Source: JAXGXJ01 sp963816155 (GTDB lineage: Bacteria > Actinomycetota > Thermoleophilia > RBG-16-64-13). From it: a stretch of DNA of 64,000 nucleotides. A program made the position numbers and the translations under genes. The notes under the pieces were generated by a model. The model did no database searches. It saw only the letters and a program-made list of their open reading frames with translations, and was not told where the DNA came from. The stretch is from the NCBI GenBank assembly GCA_963816155.1, contig CAWFJE010000002.1, positions 372,001 to 436,000 on the forward strand, written 5' to 3'. Below, piece by piece: positions 42,759 to 52,811 of the stretch (its first letter is position 1; each line of letters opens with the position of its first letter).

Positions 42759-44213
42759 TCAGTTGAAGAGCGTGGAGAAGGCGCCGACGACGGCGTCCCA
42801 CAGCCACGAGGGGAAGATCCCGATGACCAGCGTCGCCACAGCGGTGATACCCAGTCCGGCCGCCATCCCGCCGGAGATGGGGCCGCGCAGGGTGAAGTCC
42901 ACCTCGGGCTCCTTGAAGAACATCACGATGATCACGCGCAGGTAGTAGTAGGCGGAGACGGCGCTCAGAATGACGCCCACCACCGCCAGCCACACCAGAT
43001 CGGCCCCCACTATGCCGGCGAAGAGGTAGAACTTACCGATGAACCCCGCCGTGCCCGGGATGCCGGTGAGCGAAAGCAGGAAGAGCGAGAGCAGGATGGC
43101 GGCCCACGGCGACCTTCGGCCCAGTCCGGCGAGGCTCTTGAGCGAATAGTCGAAGGCCGGGTACTGGGCCTTCAGGTAGGTGAGCACTCCGAAAGCACCC
43201 AGGTTCATGAAGGTATAGGCGGCCAGATACAGCAGCACCGCCTGCCCCGGGTAGGAGTTCAGACTCCAGCCCATGGCCCCCACACCGGCCAGCAGGTAGC
43301 CGGCATGAGCTATAGAGGAGTAGGCCAGCATGCGCTTCACGTTGCTCTGCACCAAGGCGAAGACGTTGCCGGTCAGCATGGTGAGAACGGAAAGGACGAT
43401 GAAGAACACACCCCATTCCACCCCTATCCCCGGGAAAGCCAGGATGAAGGCGGCCATGACCACCGAGAAGGCGGCCGCTTTGGGGCCCACGGAGAAGAAG
43501 GCGGCCACGGGAGTGGGAGCGCCCTGGTAGACGTCGGGAGTCCACATGTGGAACGGTGCGGCCGAGATCTTGAAAGCCAATCCCACCCCCACCAGGAAGA
43601 CGGCCAGGAGTATGCCCGCCGTCGCGCCCTGGCTGCCGAGGGCCAGTCCGATGGCCTCGTAGTTGGTCGCTCCCGCCAAGCCGTACACGAGAGATATGCC
43701 GTACAGCATCACGGCCGAGGCGAAAGAGCCGGTGAGGAAGTACTTGAGCGCCGATTCGTTCGACTTCTCCCGATAGCGGAAGAAAGCCGCCAGCAGGTAG
43801 AGGGAGATGGTCATGAGCTCCAGGGACACGTAGAAGAGGATCAGATCACGGGAGGCGGCCATGAGATCCATGCCGATAACGGCAAAGAGCAGGAGGGCGT
43901 AATACTCGCCCATGTGGCGGCCGCGTGACTCCAGATACTCGGACGACATGAGTGTGGTCAGCACCGCTCCGGTGGCGAACAGCACGTTGAAGAAAACAGC
44001 CCAGTCGCTGAGGACGATCATGTCGTTGAACGCCGAGCGGTCCTCGCCGAGGAAGGCCAGCGAGACCGCCGCCGAGGCAATGAGTCCCGTCAGGGCGATG
44101 GCGATGACAGTGGTCTTGTCGGCCTTAAGGAAGGGCTCGACCAGCAGGACAAGGCATGCGGCCACCAGCAGGATGAGTTCGGGGATGACGGGGATGATGT
44201 CTATGGCCTGCAT
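42759..44213 (-). CDS. nuoN: NADH-quinone oxidoreductase subunit N
   Basis: This 484-aa antiporter-like proton-pumping subunit has about 14 membrane helices. The conserved Lys/Glu region is in the core LLFAVIGMDLMAASRDLILFY, and HMWTPDVYQGAPTPVAAF is the family signature. The ATG follows directly on the nuoM stop (TAGATG), and the gene is the last nuo gene. Confidence 0.95.
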   Translation of the reverse strand: MQAIDIIPVIPELILLVAACLVLLVEPFLKADKTTVIAIALTGLIASAAVSLAFLGEDRSAFNDMIVLSDWAVFFNVLFATGAVLTTLMSSEYLESRGRHMGEYYALLLFAVIGMDLMAASRDLILFYVSLELMTISLYLLAAFFRYREKSNESALKYFLTGSFASAVMLYGISLVYGLAGATNYEAIGLALGSQGATAGILLAVFLVGVGLAFKISAAPFHMWTPDVYQGAPTPVAAFFSVGPKAAAFSVVMAAFILAFPGIGVEWGVFFIVLSVLTMLTGNVFALVQSNVKRMLAYSSIAHAGYLLAGVGAMGWSLNSYPGQAVLLYLAAYTFMNLGAFGVLTYLKAQYPAFDYSLKSLAGLGRRSPWAAILLSLFLLSLTGIPGTAGFIGKFYLFAGIVGADLVWLAVVGVILSAVSAYYYLRVIIVMFFKEPEVDFTLRGPISGGMAAGLGITAVATLVIGIFPSWLWDAVVGAFSTLFN

Positions 44214-45770
44214 CTAGAACCCCCCGAACCAGGACGTGGCCAGTTGGAGCAGGCCTGTGCCGTGCTCAGCCAGGTAGGGCTGCACCTGCGCCATGATGGC
44301 CTGCGCGGGAGCGTGCAGCAGATTGAGGAAGGTGTGCGGGTAGATGCCGATCCATATGGCCAGGCCCACCAGCGGCAGCAGGGTGACGATCTCGCGTACG
44401 CTCAGGTCCTTGAGCGACAGCCACTTCTCGTTGGTCTGCTGGAACATGGTCCGCTGGTACAGCCACAGGAGGTAGGCGGCTCCGGCCACGATGCCCACAG
44501 AGGCGATGGCCGCGAACACGGGCGAGAATTGGAAGGCCCCGATCAGGATGAGGAACTCACCCACGAACCCGTTCAGACCCGGCAACCCCAGACTCCCGAG
44601 CACGAACAGGCTGAAGAAGGCCGCCGCCACGGGCATGGGCTTGGCCAGTCCACCGTAGTCCTTGATGAGACGGGTGTGCGTACGGTCGTAGAAGAAGCCC
44701 ACCATCATGAACAGGGCCCCCGTCAACACCCCATGGTTGACCATCTGCAGCACCGAACCCTCGATGCCCTGCTGGTTGAACGTGAAGAGCCCGGCCGTGA
44801 CGAAGCCCATGTGGCTCACCGAGGAGAAGGCTACCAGCCGCTTCATGTCGGTCTGAACGAGGGACATGACCGCCCCGTAGACGATGGCGATCACGGAAAG
44901 GATCATCACCGGCACCATGGCCCGCACCGCCATCTCCGGGAAGAAGCCGACGCAGAAGCGGATCATGCCGTACACGCCCATCTTGAGGAGCACGCCGGCC
45001 AGGATCACCGAACCGGCCGTGGGCGCCTCGGTGTGGGCATCCGGAAGCCAGGTGTGCACCGGGAACATGGGCACCTTGATGGCAAAGGCGAGGAAGAAGG
45101 CGGCGAACGACCAAGCGGCCACCGTGCCGGGGAAACCGACCTGCTGGAGGGTCTGGATGTCGAAGGTCAGCGGACCGCCGCTCTTCGCGTACCACCACAC
45201 CACAGCCAGGATGGCGACCAACATGAGCACAGAGCCCGCAAACGTGAAGAGGAAGAACTTGATCGCCGCGTAGATCCTGCGCGCGCCACCCCACAGCCCG
45301 ATGATGAAGTACATGGGGATGAGTTGGATCTCCCAGAACATGTAGAAGAGGAAGAGATCCATGGAGACGAACACGCCCAGCATGCCCGTTTCCAGCACCA
45401 ACAGGCTGATGAAGAAGGCCAAGCTGCGGTCTTTGATGGAGTTCCAGGAACCCAGGATGGCCAGAGCCGTGAGAAGCGTGGTGAGGATGATCAGGACCAG
45501 AGAGATGCCGTCGATGCCCACATGATAGGAGATGCCCAGACTCTCGATCCAAGACACGTTCTCCTGAAACTGGAAGTCCGCGGTGCTCGCGTCGAACTGG
45601 AAGGCAAGGACGATGGCCAGCGCCAGGGTGAAGAGGCTGGTCACGAGCGCAGTGGCCTTGTAAGCCTGAGGACGTCCGCGCATGAAGAGCAGCATCAACA
45701 CCGCCCCGGCCACGGGCAGGAAGGTCAGGATGGTGAGGCTCCTCGAGCCGATTTCTGTCGCCAGATCCAC
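44214..45770 (-). CDS. nuoM: NADH-quinone oxidoreductase subunit M
   Basis: This 518-aa proton-pumping subunit has about 14 helices, with the family segments FYMFWEIQLIPMYFIIGLWG, FPVHTWLPDAHTEAPTAGS and SVSHMGFVTAGLF. The GTG start lies four bases after the nuoL stop. Confidence 0.96.
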   Translation of the reverse strand: MDLATEIGSRSLTILTFLPVAGAVLMLLFMRGRPQAYKATALVTSLFTLALAIVLAFQFDASTADFQFQENVSWIESLGISYHVGIDGISLVLIILTTLLTALAILGSWNSIKDRSLAFFISLLVLETGMLGVFVSMDLFLFYMFWEIQLIPMYFIIGLWGGARRIYAAIKFFLFTFAGSVLMLVAILAVVWWYAKSGGPLTFDIQTLQQVGFPGTVAAWSFAAFFLAFAIKVPMFPVHTWLPDAHTEAPTAGSVILAGVLLKMGVYGMIRFCVGFFPEMAVRAMVPVMILSVIAIVYGAVMSLVQTDMKRLVAFSSVSHMGFVTAGLFTFNQQGIEGSVLQMVNHGVLTGALFMMVGFFYDRTHTRLIKDYGGLAKPMPVAAAFFSLFVLGSLGLPGLNGFVGEFLILIGAFQFSPVFAAIASVGIVAGAAYLLWLYQRTMFQQTNEKWLSLKDLSVREIVTLLPLVGLAIWIGIYPHTFLNLLHAPAQAIMAQVQPYLAEHGTGLLQLATSWFGGF

Positions 45771-45774
45771 TATC

Positions 45775-47688
45775 TCACCCGTTCCCAGCCCAGTAGACGA
45801 CTATCGCCGTCACGATGACGAACACCCCGATGAACATGCCGAGCAGATAGTTCTGCACTTTGCCCGTCTGGATGGGCCGCGCCGCCCGGCCCCCGCGCTC
45901 CCAGAGCCAGGCCACACCGTTGACGGCGCCATCGATGATGTACTCATCGAAGTGGTGCCACAGCCAGCGTGAACCGTCCACCGACAGCCGCACGATAGTG
46001 GCGTCGTAGAACTCGTCGATGTAGAACTTGTTGTAGACCACCTTGTAGACCGGCTGGAGGCGGGCACCGAACACCGTGGCCAGATTCGGCCTGCGCACGT
46101 AGACCACCCAGGCGAACACGATGCCCGACATGGCCACGATGAGCGACACGACCATGAGCACGTAGTCGACGGTGCTCAGAGCATGCTCCTCGAGGCCCAG
46201 GATGGCGTTGGCAGGTGCGAACACCGGCTCCAGGAACCTCTGGAGCACTCCCAACTCACCCGGCAGGCCCAGGAAGCCCCCCAGCAAGGAGGCCACGGCG
46301 AGCACGATAAGAGGCACGAGCATGGACCAAGGGCTCTCGTGCACATGCTCGTCCGCCTCCGGGTCCCTGCGCGACTCCCCGAAGAAGGTCATGAAGATCA
46401 TGCGGAAGGTGTAGAAAGCCGTAATGAAAGCGGCGATGAGGCCGATCGCCCACATGGCGTACTTGCCGTCCCGCCAGACGGCCCCCAGGATGTCGTCCTT
46501 GGACCAGAACCCGGCGAAGGGGAAGATGCCCGACAGGGCCAGAGCCCCGGCCACCAGGGTGTAGTAGGTCACGGGGATGCGCTTGGCCAAACCGCCCATC
46601 TTGTCCATGTCCTGCTCGCCGTCCTGGGAATGGATCACCGAGCCGGCTCCGAGGAACAGGAGGGCCTTGAAGAAGGCGTGGGTCATGAGATGGAAGATGG
46701 CGATGGCCCAGGCCCCCACCCCAAGGGCCATGAACATGTAGCCCAACTGCGAGATGGTGGAATAGGCCAGCACCTTCTTGATGTCCTTCTGGCAGATGCC
46801 GATGACGGCGGCAAAGATGGCCGTGAAGGTACCGATGGCACCCACCACGAGCAAGGCCCCGGGGGCGCTGGCGAAGATGACGGAACTGCGGGCCACCAGA
46901 TAGACCCCGGCGGTGACCATGGTGGCGGCGTGGATGAGGGCCGACACCGGGGTGGGGCCTTCCATGGCGTCGGGCAGCCACACGTGCAGCGGGAACTGGG
47001 CCGATTTGCCCATGGCCCCCATGAAGAGCAGCAGCGCAACGCCGATCAGCGCCGCCTCGCCGGCCATGCCGGCGCCCACCTGCTCGAACACCCCCACGTA
47101 GTCGAGGGTGCCGAAGGTGACGAAGATGAGCATGACGCCCAGGCCGAAGCCGAAGTCGCCCACCCGGTTGACGAGGAAGGCCTTCTTACCCGCCGCGGCC
47201 GCTTCGGGCTTGTGGTAGTAATAGCCGATGAGGTAGTAGGAGCATAGCCCCACCGCCTCCCAGCCGAAGTAGAGCAGCAGATAGTTGCTGGCCAGCACGA
47301 GCATGAGCATGCTGAAGGCGAAGAGGCTCATGTAGGCGAAGAAGCGGTAATAGCCCGGGTCGCCGTGCATGTAGCCCTTGGAGTAGATGAAGATGAGCAG
47401 CCCCACCCCGGTGACCACCAGCAACATGACCGCCGATAGCTGGTCGACGTAGAGCTCGAAGGGCACCTGGAAGTCTCCCACCGAGAACCAGCTCCACAGA
47501 TTCACGACCACGGGCTCTTCCGCGCCCCGGATCTCGATGAAGGCGGCGATGGAGAGCGCGAACGACCCGGCCATGGCCAATATGGGCAGCCAGTGGGCGG
47601 CGTCCTTGATCCACCACTTGCCCAGAAGCAGAGTGATGAGGAAAGCCGCCAAAGGCAGGACCGGTATGAGCCAGATGTAGCTCTCCAT
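45775..47688 (-). CDS. nuoL: NADH-quinone oxidoreductase subunit L
   Basis: This 637-aa antiporter-like subunit has the NuoL family segments LLLYFGWEAVGLCSYYLIG, FPLHVWLPDAMEGPTPVSAL and STISQLGYMFMALG, a MRSP-like C-terminal extension, and the long lateral helix region. The ATG has GCGGAGGT immediately upstream. It lies 12 bp after nuoK. Confidence 0.96.
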   Translation of the reverse strand: MESYIWLIPVLPLAAFLITLLLGKWWIKDAAHWLPILAMAGSFALSIAAFIEIRGAEEPVVVNLWSWFSVGDFQVPFELYVDQLSAVMLLVVTGVGLLIFIYSKGYMHGDPGYYRFFAYMSLFAFSMLMLVLASNYLLLYFGWEAVGLCSYYLIGYYYHKPEAAAAGKKAFLVNRVGDFGFGLGVMLIFVTFGTLDYVGVFEQVGAGMAGEAALIGVALLLFMGAMGKSAQFPLHVWLPDAMEGPTPVSALIHAATMVTAGVYLVARSSVIFASAPGALLVVGAIGTFTAIFAAVIGICQKDIKKVLAYSTISQLGYMFMALGVGAWAIAIFHLMTHAFFKALLFLGAGSVIHSQDGEQDMDKMGGLAKRIPVTYYTLVAGALALSGIFPFAGFWSKDDILGAVWRDGKYAMWAIGLIAAFITAFYTFRMIFMTFFGESRRDPEADEHVHESPWSMLVPLIVLAVASLLGGFLGLPGELGVLQRFLEPVFAPANAILGLEEHALSTVDYVLMVVSLIVAMSGIVFAWVVYVRRPNLATVFGARLQPVYKVVYNKFYIDEFYDATIVRLSVDGSRWLWHHFDEYIIDGAVNGVAWLWERGGRAARPIQTGKVQNYLLGMFIGVFVIVTAIVVYWAGNG

Positions 47689-47700
47689 ACCTCCGCCTAC

Positions 47701-48027
47701 CTAGCCCTTCATCCGATCGAAGAGATCGACCATGAGCGTCTGCCTGTTGCGGAACAGCGCGGTGGCGATGGCCAGACCGACGGCCACCTCGGCCGCGGCC
47801 ACGACCATGGTGAACAGCACCAGGTTCTGGCCGGTCATGCTCTCATGGAAGCGGCTGAAACCCACCAGATTGATGTTGACCGCGTTCATCATCAGCTCGA
47901 TGGAGAAGAGGACGATGAACAGGTTGCGCCTGGTGAGCACGCCGACAGCCCCCACCATGAAGAGGGCCGCCGAGAGGTACAGGTACCAGTCGACCGGGAT
48001 GGGCATGTCTGCCGGAGTGGTTCCCAC
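47701..48027 (-). CDS. nuoK: NADH-quinone oxidoreductase subunit K
   Basis: This 108-aa, three-helix subunit has GVLTRRNLFIVLFSIELMMN and VVAAAEVAVGLAIATALFRN, which carry the two conserved Glu residues of the proton path. The GTG start lies five bases after the nuoJ stop. Confidence 0.96.
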   Translation of the reverse strand: MGTTPADMPIPVDWYLYLSAALFMVGAVGVLTRRNLFIVLFSIELMMNAVNINLVGFSRFHESMTGQNLVLFTMVVAAAEVAVGLAIATALFRNRQTLMVDLFDRMKG

Positions 48028-48032
48028 GCGGG

Positions 48033-48620
48033 CTACACCTCCTCCTCAAGAACGTCGGATGCGGGCTCTTCCCCGGGCTCCCAGGCACGGGTCCCCATGG
48101 CTCCGGCCCGCTCCCTCCTGACCAGCAGGATGGCGCCCACCATGGCCACGAGCAGGACCACGGACGCGACCTCGAAGGGCAGCAGCATGTTGTTGAAGAG
48201 TTCTTGGCTGAAGACCCTGGTGCTCCCACCCGCGGCCTCGATGGCAGTGGTGCTCCATCCATCCCCTGCCGAGGTGAAGGTGATGCCGGCCAGGACGACA
48301 ACGAACTCGGCCAAAACCAGCACAGACAGGACCAGCGCGATCCAGCGTTGCCCTCTGTGCGTCTGTTCCTCCTCCTGGAAGGTCCTCAGGTTGAGGAACA
48401 TCAGCACGAACACGAAGAGCACCATGATGGCACCGGCGTAGACCAGGATCTGCACCATGGCCAGGAAGTAGGCCTGGGTGAGGAAGAAGATGGCGGCGAT
48501 GTTCAGGAACGTGAAGACCAGCAACAGCAGCGCGTGGATCACGTTCTTGCGGGTGATGGTGCCCACTCCGCCGGCCACTGTGAATACGGCGAAAATGATG
48601 AAGAGGATCTTCTCTGTCAT
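48033..48620 (-). CDS. nuoJ: NADH-quinone oxidoreductase subunit J
   Basis: This 195-aa, five-helix subunit has the NuoJ hallmark FLAMVQILVYAGAIMVLFVF. The ATG at 48618-48620 overlaps the nuoI stop by four bases (ATGA); the open frame upstream of it is an artefact inside nuoI. Confidence 0.95.
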   Translation of the reverse strand: MTEKILFIIFAVFTVAGGVGTITRKNVIHALLLLVFTFLNIAAIFFLTQAYFLAMVQILVYAGAIMVLFVFVLMFLNLRTFQEEEQTHRGQRWIALVLSVLVLAEFVVVLAGITFTSAGDGWSTTAIEAAGGSTRVFSQELFNNMLLPFEVASVVLLVAMVGAILLVRRERAGAMGTRAWEPGEEPASDVLEEEV

Positions 48621-49207
48621 CGCGACTCGCCCCCTTCGCGCGCAGGGGCGGCCGCATCGCTTCCCACTGCCGTCACGTCGGGCGCGGCCGCGGAGTCCGG
48701 CGCGGGGTTCGGCGCGGCCGCGCTTGCGCTGCCGCGCGGCGCCTCCACGGCGACCACTTCCTTGTGCACGTTGACGGCATTGGCCATGAGCCACTCTTTG
48801 TCGAGCAGGAGGTCACCCTTGTCGTAGGTGGCCAGCTCGTAGCGACTGGTCATCACGATGGCGGCCACGGGGCAGACTTCCTCACAGAGTCCGCAGAAGA
48901 TGCAGCGACTGAGATCGATCTCGAAGCTGGCAGGATGGCTGCGCCCGTCGGGGGTCTGCTCGCCGACCACATGGATGCACTGCGAGGGACAGATGGTGGG
49001 GCAGAGCATGCAGGCCACGCATTTGGTGTCCCCCGTGTCCGGGTCGGAAAGCAGAGCCTGGGCGCCTCGGAAGCGCGGGAAGACCTGCAGCTTCTCCTTG
49101 GGATACTCCACGGTCACCTTGTCTACCACGAAGTAGGTGCCGGTCACCGACATGCCGCGCAGGATGTCGACAAAAGCGCCCTTCTTGATGACGTCTTTCA
49201 GTCCCAT
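48617..49207 (-). CDS. nuoI: NADH-quinone oxidoreductase subunit I
   Basis: This 196-aa ferredoxin-like subunit has two [4Fe-4S] motifs, CVACMLCPTICP and CIFCGLCEEVCP, which relay electrons towards NuoB. The C-terminal ~45 residues (after VHKEVVAVEAP) are a low-complexity Ala/Ser/Pro tail. The ATG start is at 49205-49207. Confidence 0.96.
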   Translation of the reverse strand: MGLKDVIKKGAFVDILRGMSVTGTYFVVDKVTVEYPKEKLQVFPRFRGAQALLSDPDTGDTKCVACMLCPTICPSQCIHVVGEQTPDGRSHPASFEIDLSRCIFCGLCEEVCPVAAIVMTSRYELATYDKGDLLLDKEWLMANAVNVHKEVVAVEAPRGSASAAAPNPAPDSAAAPDVTAVGSDAAAPAREGGESR

Positions 49208-49250
49208 GGCGTCCCCGCCCGTCGAGACATCGCTATCCGCGGAAGCGCGT

Positions 49251-50276
49251 TCATGACGTCACGCTCACGACGACAGCGGTCACGACCAGGTTCGCGATGG
49301 CCAGCGGCAGCAGGATCTTCCAACCGATGGACATCAACTGGTTGTAGCGATAGCGGAAGATGGTCCAGCGGATCCACATGAACATGAAGATGAACACGCA
49401 GATCTTGAGAAGCAGCCAGATGGGACCGGGGATGAAGGCGAGTTGCTCCAAGGGGGCCCGCCAGCCGCCGAAGTACAGCGTGGCCATGACGCCCGAGAGC
49501 ACGACCAGGTTCACGTACTCGGCGAAATAGAACATCCCCCAGCGCATGCCCGAGTACTCGGTCAGATAGCCGGCCACCAACTCCTGCTCGCCCTCGGCCA
49601 TATCGAAGGGAGTGCGGTTGAGTTCGGCCAGGCTGGCCACGAAGAATATGACGCCACCCACGATCTGGGGTATGAAGTACCAATCCCAGAAGTTGCCCGC
49701 CTGACCATCCACGATGTCGACGAAGCTCAGCGAACCTGCCATGAGAATGACGCCCACCACCGAGAAGCCCATGGCCAGCTCGTAGGAGATCATCTGCGCC
49801 CCAGCGCGGAGCCCGCCCAGCAGGGAGTATTTGCTGTTGGACGCCCATCCGGCCAGCACCACCCCATATACGGCGATGGCCCCCATGGCCAGCATGAGCA
49901 CGACTCCCACATCGAGGTTGGCTATCACGTAGTCGAACTCATAGCCCCACAGGGTGGTCCCCTCGCTCACGGGCCCGAACGGCAGTACGGCCATGACCAG
50001 GAAGGCGGGTATGAAGGCGATATAGGGCGCCAAGCGGAAGACGGGCTTGTCGGCCCCGTCGGGTACCACGTCCTCCTTGGACAGCAGCTTGAGGATGTCG
50101 CCGAAGGACTGCAGCGAGCCCCAGGGGCCCAGATAGGTGGGACCGACCCGGGCCTGGAAGAAACCGGCGAACTTGCGCTCGAAGAAGATGATGAAGGCCA
50201 CCATGGTGACGATGAGCACCGGCATGAGGATGGCCTTGAGCAGCAGGAAGAGGAACTGGACCAGTTCGTCGCTCAT
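49251..50276 (-). CDS. nuoH: NADH-quinone oxidoreductase subunit H
   Basis: This 341-aa, eight-helix quinone-site subunit has FFERKFAGFFQARVGPTYLG, GWASNSKYSLLGGLRAGAQM and ELNRTPFDMAEGEQELVAG, the charged loops that line the quinone channel. The start overlaps the nuoD stop by four bases. Confidence 0.96.
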   Translation of the reverse strand: MSDELVQFLFLLLKAILMPVLIVTMVAFIIFFERKFAGFFQARVGPTYLGPWGSLQSFGDILKLLSKEDVVPDGADKPVFRLAPYIAFIPAFLVMAVLPFGPVSEGTTLWGYEFDYVIANLDVGVVLMLAMGAIAVYGVVLAGWASNSKYSLLGGLRAGAQMISYELAMGFSVVGVILMAGSLSFVDIVDGQAGNFWDWYFIPQIVGGVIFFVASLAELNRTPFDMAEGEQELVAGYLTEYSGMRWGMFYFAEYVNLVVLSGVMATLYFGGWRAPLEQLAFIPGPIWLLLKICVFIFMFMWIRWTIFRYRYNQLMSIGWKILLPLAIANLVVTAVVVSVTS

Positions 50277-51589
50277 CGGTCGGTGTCCCCCAGCACCACG
50301 TCGACGCTGGCGAAGATGGCCACCAGGTCGGCCAGCATCTCGCCCTCGGCAAGGGCCGGCACAGCCTGGGTGTGATAGAAGCTGGGAGTGCTGAAGCGCA
50401 CCCGGGCCGGCTTGCCGTCGCCGAGCGAGCGGATGTACACGCCCATCTCCCCTTTGGGGACTTCGATGGCCCGGTAGATCTCACCCACCGGCACGCAAGG
50501 GCCCCGGAACACCTGGTAGAAGTCTTGGATCATGGAGGCCGAGTCGCGCAGCACGTCCTTCTTGCGGGGCAGCGCGCTCCCCATGTCGCGGGAGATGTAG
50601 GGGCCGTCCGGCAACTGGTCGAGACACTGCCCGATGATGCGGCAGGATTCCCGGATCTCCTTCATGCGCACCAGGAAGCGGTCGTACACGTCGGCGTTGT
50701 ACTCCACAGCCACGTCGAAGTCCACTTCGGCGTAGGCCGCGTAAGGCTCGTCCTTGCGCAGGTCGCGGGCCACGCCCGCCGCCCGCAGCGGAGGACCCGT
50801 CACACGCCACGCGGAGCAGTCCTCCGAGGTGAAGATGCCCACACCCTTGGTCCGCTTGTAGTAGATGCGGTTGTGCTTGACGATGCGTTCGTACTCGGCC
50901 ACGCGCTTGGGCAGGAACTCGATGACCTTACGGCAGCGGTGCTCGAAGCCGTCGGGGAGGTCCTTGGCCACCCCACCCAGGCGGGCGAAGGAGTGGGTGA
51001 GACGGGCGCCGGTCAGCATCTCGAACAGGTCGATGATGTACTCGCGATCGCGAAAACAGATGACCATGAAGGTCTGTGTGCCCAGGTCCATGACGTGGAT
51101 CCCCAGCCACAGGATGTGATTGGAGAGACGAGCCAGTTCGCTCGCGATGGTGCGGATGTAGCGGCCGCGGGCCGGCACCTCGAGGTCCATGAGCTTCTCC
51201 GTCGCCTCGCAGAAGGCATGGTTCATGGCGAAGGAAGCGATGTAATCGAGGCGATCGGTGATGGGGATGATCTGGTGGTAGGTGCGCTCCTCGCAGAGCT
51301 TCTCCACTCCGCGATGAAGGTTGCCGATCTCGGGCCGAGCGGCCACGATGACCTCGCCGTCGAGATCCAGTTCGGCCCGGAAGACGCCGTGCGTCGATGG
51401 ATGCTGGGGCCCCATGCTTATGGTGAGCACGTCCGCGCTGGCGTCGATACGCTGACGGCCGCGCGCCTTGCGCGCCTTGAGTTCCTCCAGCGTGGGGCGA
51501 CCGGCAGCAGCAGGGTCGACGCCAGCGCCGCGACCGGCGGTCCCGTGCGGGTCGATGTTCACGTGCTGGTCGCCGTGCCCGGTCATCAC
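50273..51589 (-). CDS. nuoD: NADH-quinone oxidoreductase subunit D
   Basis: This 438-aa, 49-kDa-type subunit has ISMGPQHPSTHGVFR, RPEIGNLHRGVEKL and KGEMGVYIRS near the C-terminus, with the His/Tyr residues that bind the quinone headgroup. It is separate from nuoC, not fused. About 50 extra Gly/Ala-rich N-terminal residues precede the core. The start is GTG or the adjacent ATG, overlapping the nuoC stop. Confidence 0.95.
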   Translation of the reverse strand: MMTGHGDQHVNIDPHGTAGRGAGVDPAAAGRPTLEELKARKARGRQRIDASADVLTISMGPQHPSTHGVFRAELDLDGEVIVAARPEIGNLHRGVEKLCEERTYHQIIPITDRLDYIASFAMNHAFCEATEKLMDLEVPARGRYIRTIASELARLSNHILWLGIHVMDLGTQTFMVICFRDREYIIDLFEMLTGARLTHSFARLGGVAKDLPDGFEHRCRKVIEFLPKRVAEYERIVKHNRIYYKRTKGVGIFTSEDCSAWRVTGPPLRAAGVARDLRKDEPYAAYAEVDFDVAVEYNADVYDRFLVRMKEIRESCRIIGQCLDQLPDGPYISRDMGSALPRKKDVLRDSASMIQDFYQVFRGPCVPVGEIYRAIEVPKGEMGVYIRSLGDGKPARVRFSTPSFYHTQAVPALAEGEMLADLVAIFASVDVVLGDTDR

Positions 51590-52104
51590 ACCTTGCCCCG
51601 CAGATCGGTGCGGATGCGTCCTCCGACCGTCCCCTGAAGCGGGAAGTCTTTGCGCAGAGGGTGGCCCTGGAAGTCCGGCGTCGTCAGCAGCCGGCGCAGA
51701 TCGGGATGCCCCGTGAACGACACACCGAACATCTCGTAGATCTCGCGTTCGTCAAAACTGGCGGAGGGCCAGATTCCCGTGGCCGTGGCCAGTGCCTCGC
51801 CCTCGGCCAAGGCCGCCTTCAGGCGCAGGCGGCAGCCGAACTGCAGTGAAGTCAAGTGGGCGATCACCTCGAAGGGCGCCTCGGCGCGCTCAGGCAGGTG
51901 GTCACCGATAAGGCAGTCGAGGCGGTCGAAGTCGAGTGCGGGGGAATCGCGGCAGAAGGTCAGTATCTCCACCCAGTCGATCGCGACGACGCGGAACGTC
52001 AACTCACCGCGGAAATCGCTCTTCTCCACAAGCCTTCCAGCGAAGCGGCGCTCGAGTGTACTCGCGACGGCGGCTGCCACGGGAGAGAGGCTCCAGTCGC
52101 TCAC
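51586..52104 (-). CDS. nuoC: NADH-quinone oxidoreductase subunit C
   Basis: This 172-aa, 30-kDa-type subunit has the signature WPSASFDEREIYEMFGVSF and FQGHPLRKDFPLQG. The GTG start overlaps the nuoB stop by four bases (GTGA). Confidence 0.95.
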   Translation of the reverse strand: MSDWSLSPVAAAVASTLERRFAGRLVEKSDFRGELTFRVVAIDWVEILTFCRDSPALDFDRLDCLIGDHLPERAEAPFEVIAHLTSLQFGCRLRLKAALAEGEALATATGIWPSASFDEREIYEMFGVSFTGHPDLRRLLTTPDFQGHPLRKDFPLQGTVGGRIRTDLRGKV

Positions 52105-52811
52105 GACCGCCCCTCACTGTCGCCAGCCGGCCCGGATGTCATATCGGCAGCCATCTCGGCGGCTATCTCGGCCGCGATAGCGTCGCGAGCCGGTATGCGC
52201 CGCAGACCATCGTAAGCGTGGCTGCTCTGCTTGACGCGCTCGCGGATCATCTCCAGACCCTGCCACAGCGCCTCGGGGCGGGGTGGACAACCCGGCACAT
52301 ACACGTCGACCGGGATGAGGCTGTCGACCCCCTGGACCACGTTGTAGGTGTCCCAGATGTTTCCGGAGATGGCGCAGGAACCCATGGCCAGCACCCATTT
52401 GGGATCCGGGATCTGCTCGTAGAGCCTGACGACCCTTGGCGCCATGTTGGTGGTACACCATCCGGCCACGATCATGCCGTCGGCCTGCCGCGGCGAGGCG
52501 CGCATGGCTTCCATACCGAAGCGGGACATGTCGAAGCGGGCCCCGCCCAGGGCCATCATCTCGATGGCGCAACAAGCAAGACCGAAGAGCAGAGGCCAGA
52601 ACGAGAAGCTTCTGCCGTAGCCGAGTACCCGCTCCAGTTGCACCGGCATGGCGAACCCGCCCGGCAGACGCACGGGGCCGCCCATCGGTTCACCGAGAGC
52701 CGCCTGGACTTGAGCGTCTTCGACCTGACGGAGATAACGCTCCAGCTCGGCGGGGTCGGCTTTGCCGAGAAGGTCGGCCGGGGGAAAGGGACTACCAGGG
52801 GCGGGGCTCAT
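52101..52811 (-). CDS. nuoB: NADH-quinone oxidoreductase subunit B
   Basis: This 236-aa subunit holds the terminal N2 [4Fe-4S] cluster. The Cys positions are present: LACCAIEMM, MGSCAISG and PGCPPRPEA. About 70 residues precede the usual core start (GRSFSFWPLLFG), including FPPADLLGKADPAELERYLR, and the C-terminus is extended by ~25 residues. GWCTTNMAP carries an extra Cys. The ATG at 52809-52811 overlaps the nuoA stop by four bases. Confidence 0.94.
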   Translation of the reverse strand: MSPAPGSPFPPADLLGKADPAELERYLRQVEDAQVQAALGEPMGGPVRLPGGFAMPVQLERVLGYGRSFSFWPLLFGLACCAIEMMALGGARFDMSRFGMEAMRASPRQADGMIVAGWCTTNMAPRVVRLYEQIPDPKWVLAMGSCAISGNIWDTYNVVQGVDSLIPVDVYVPGCPPRPEALWQGLEMIRERVKQSSHAYDGLRRIPARDAIAAEIAAEMAADMTSGPAGDSEGRS

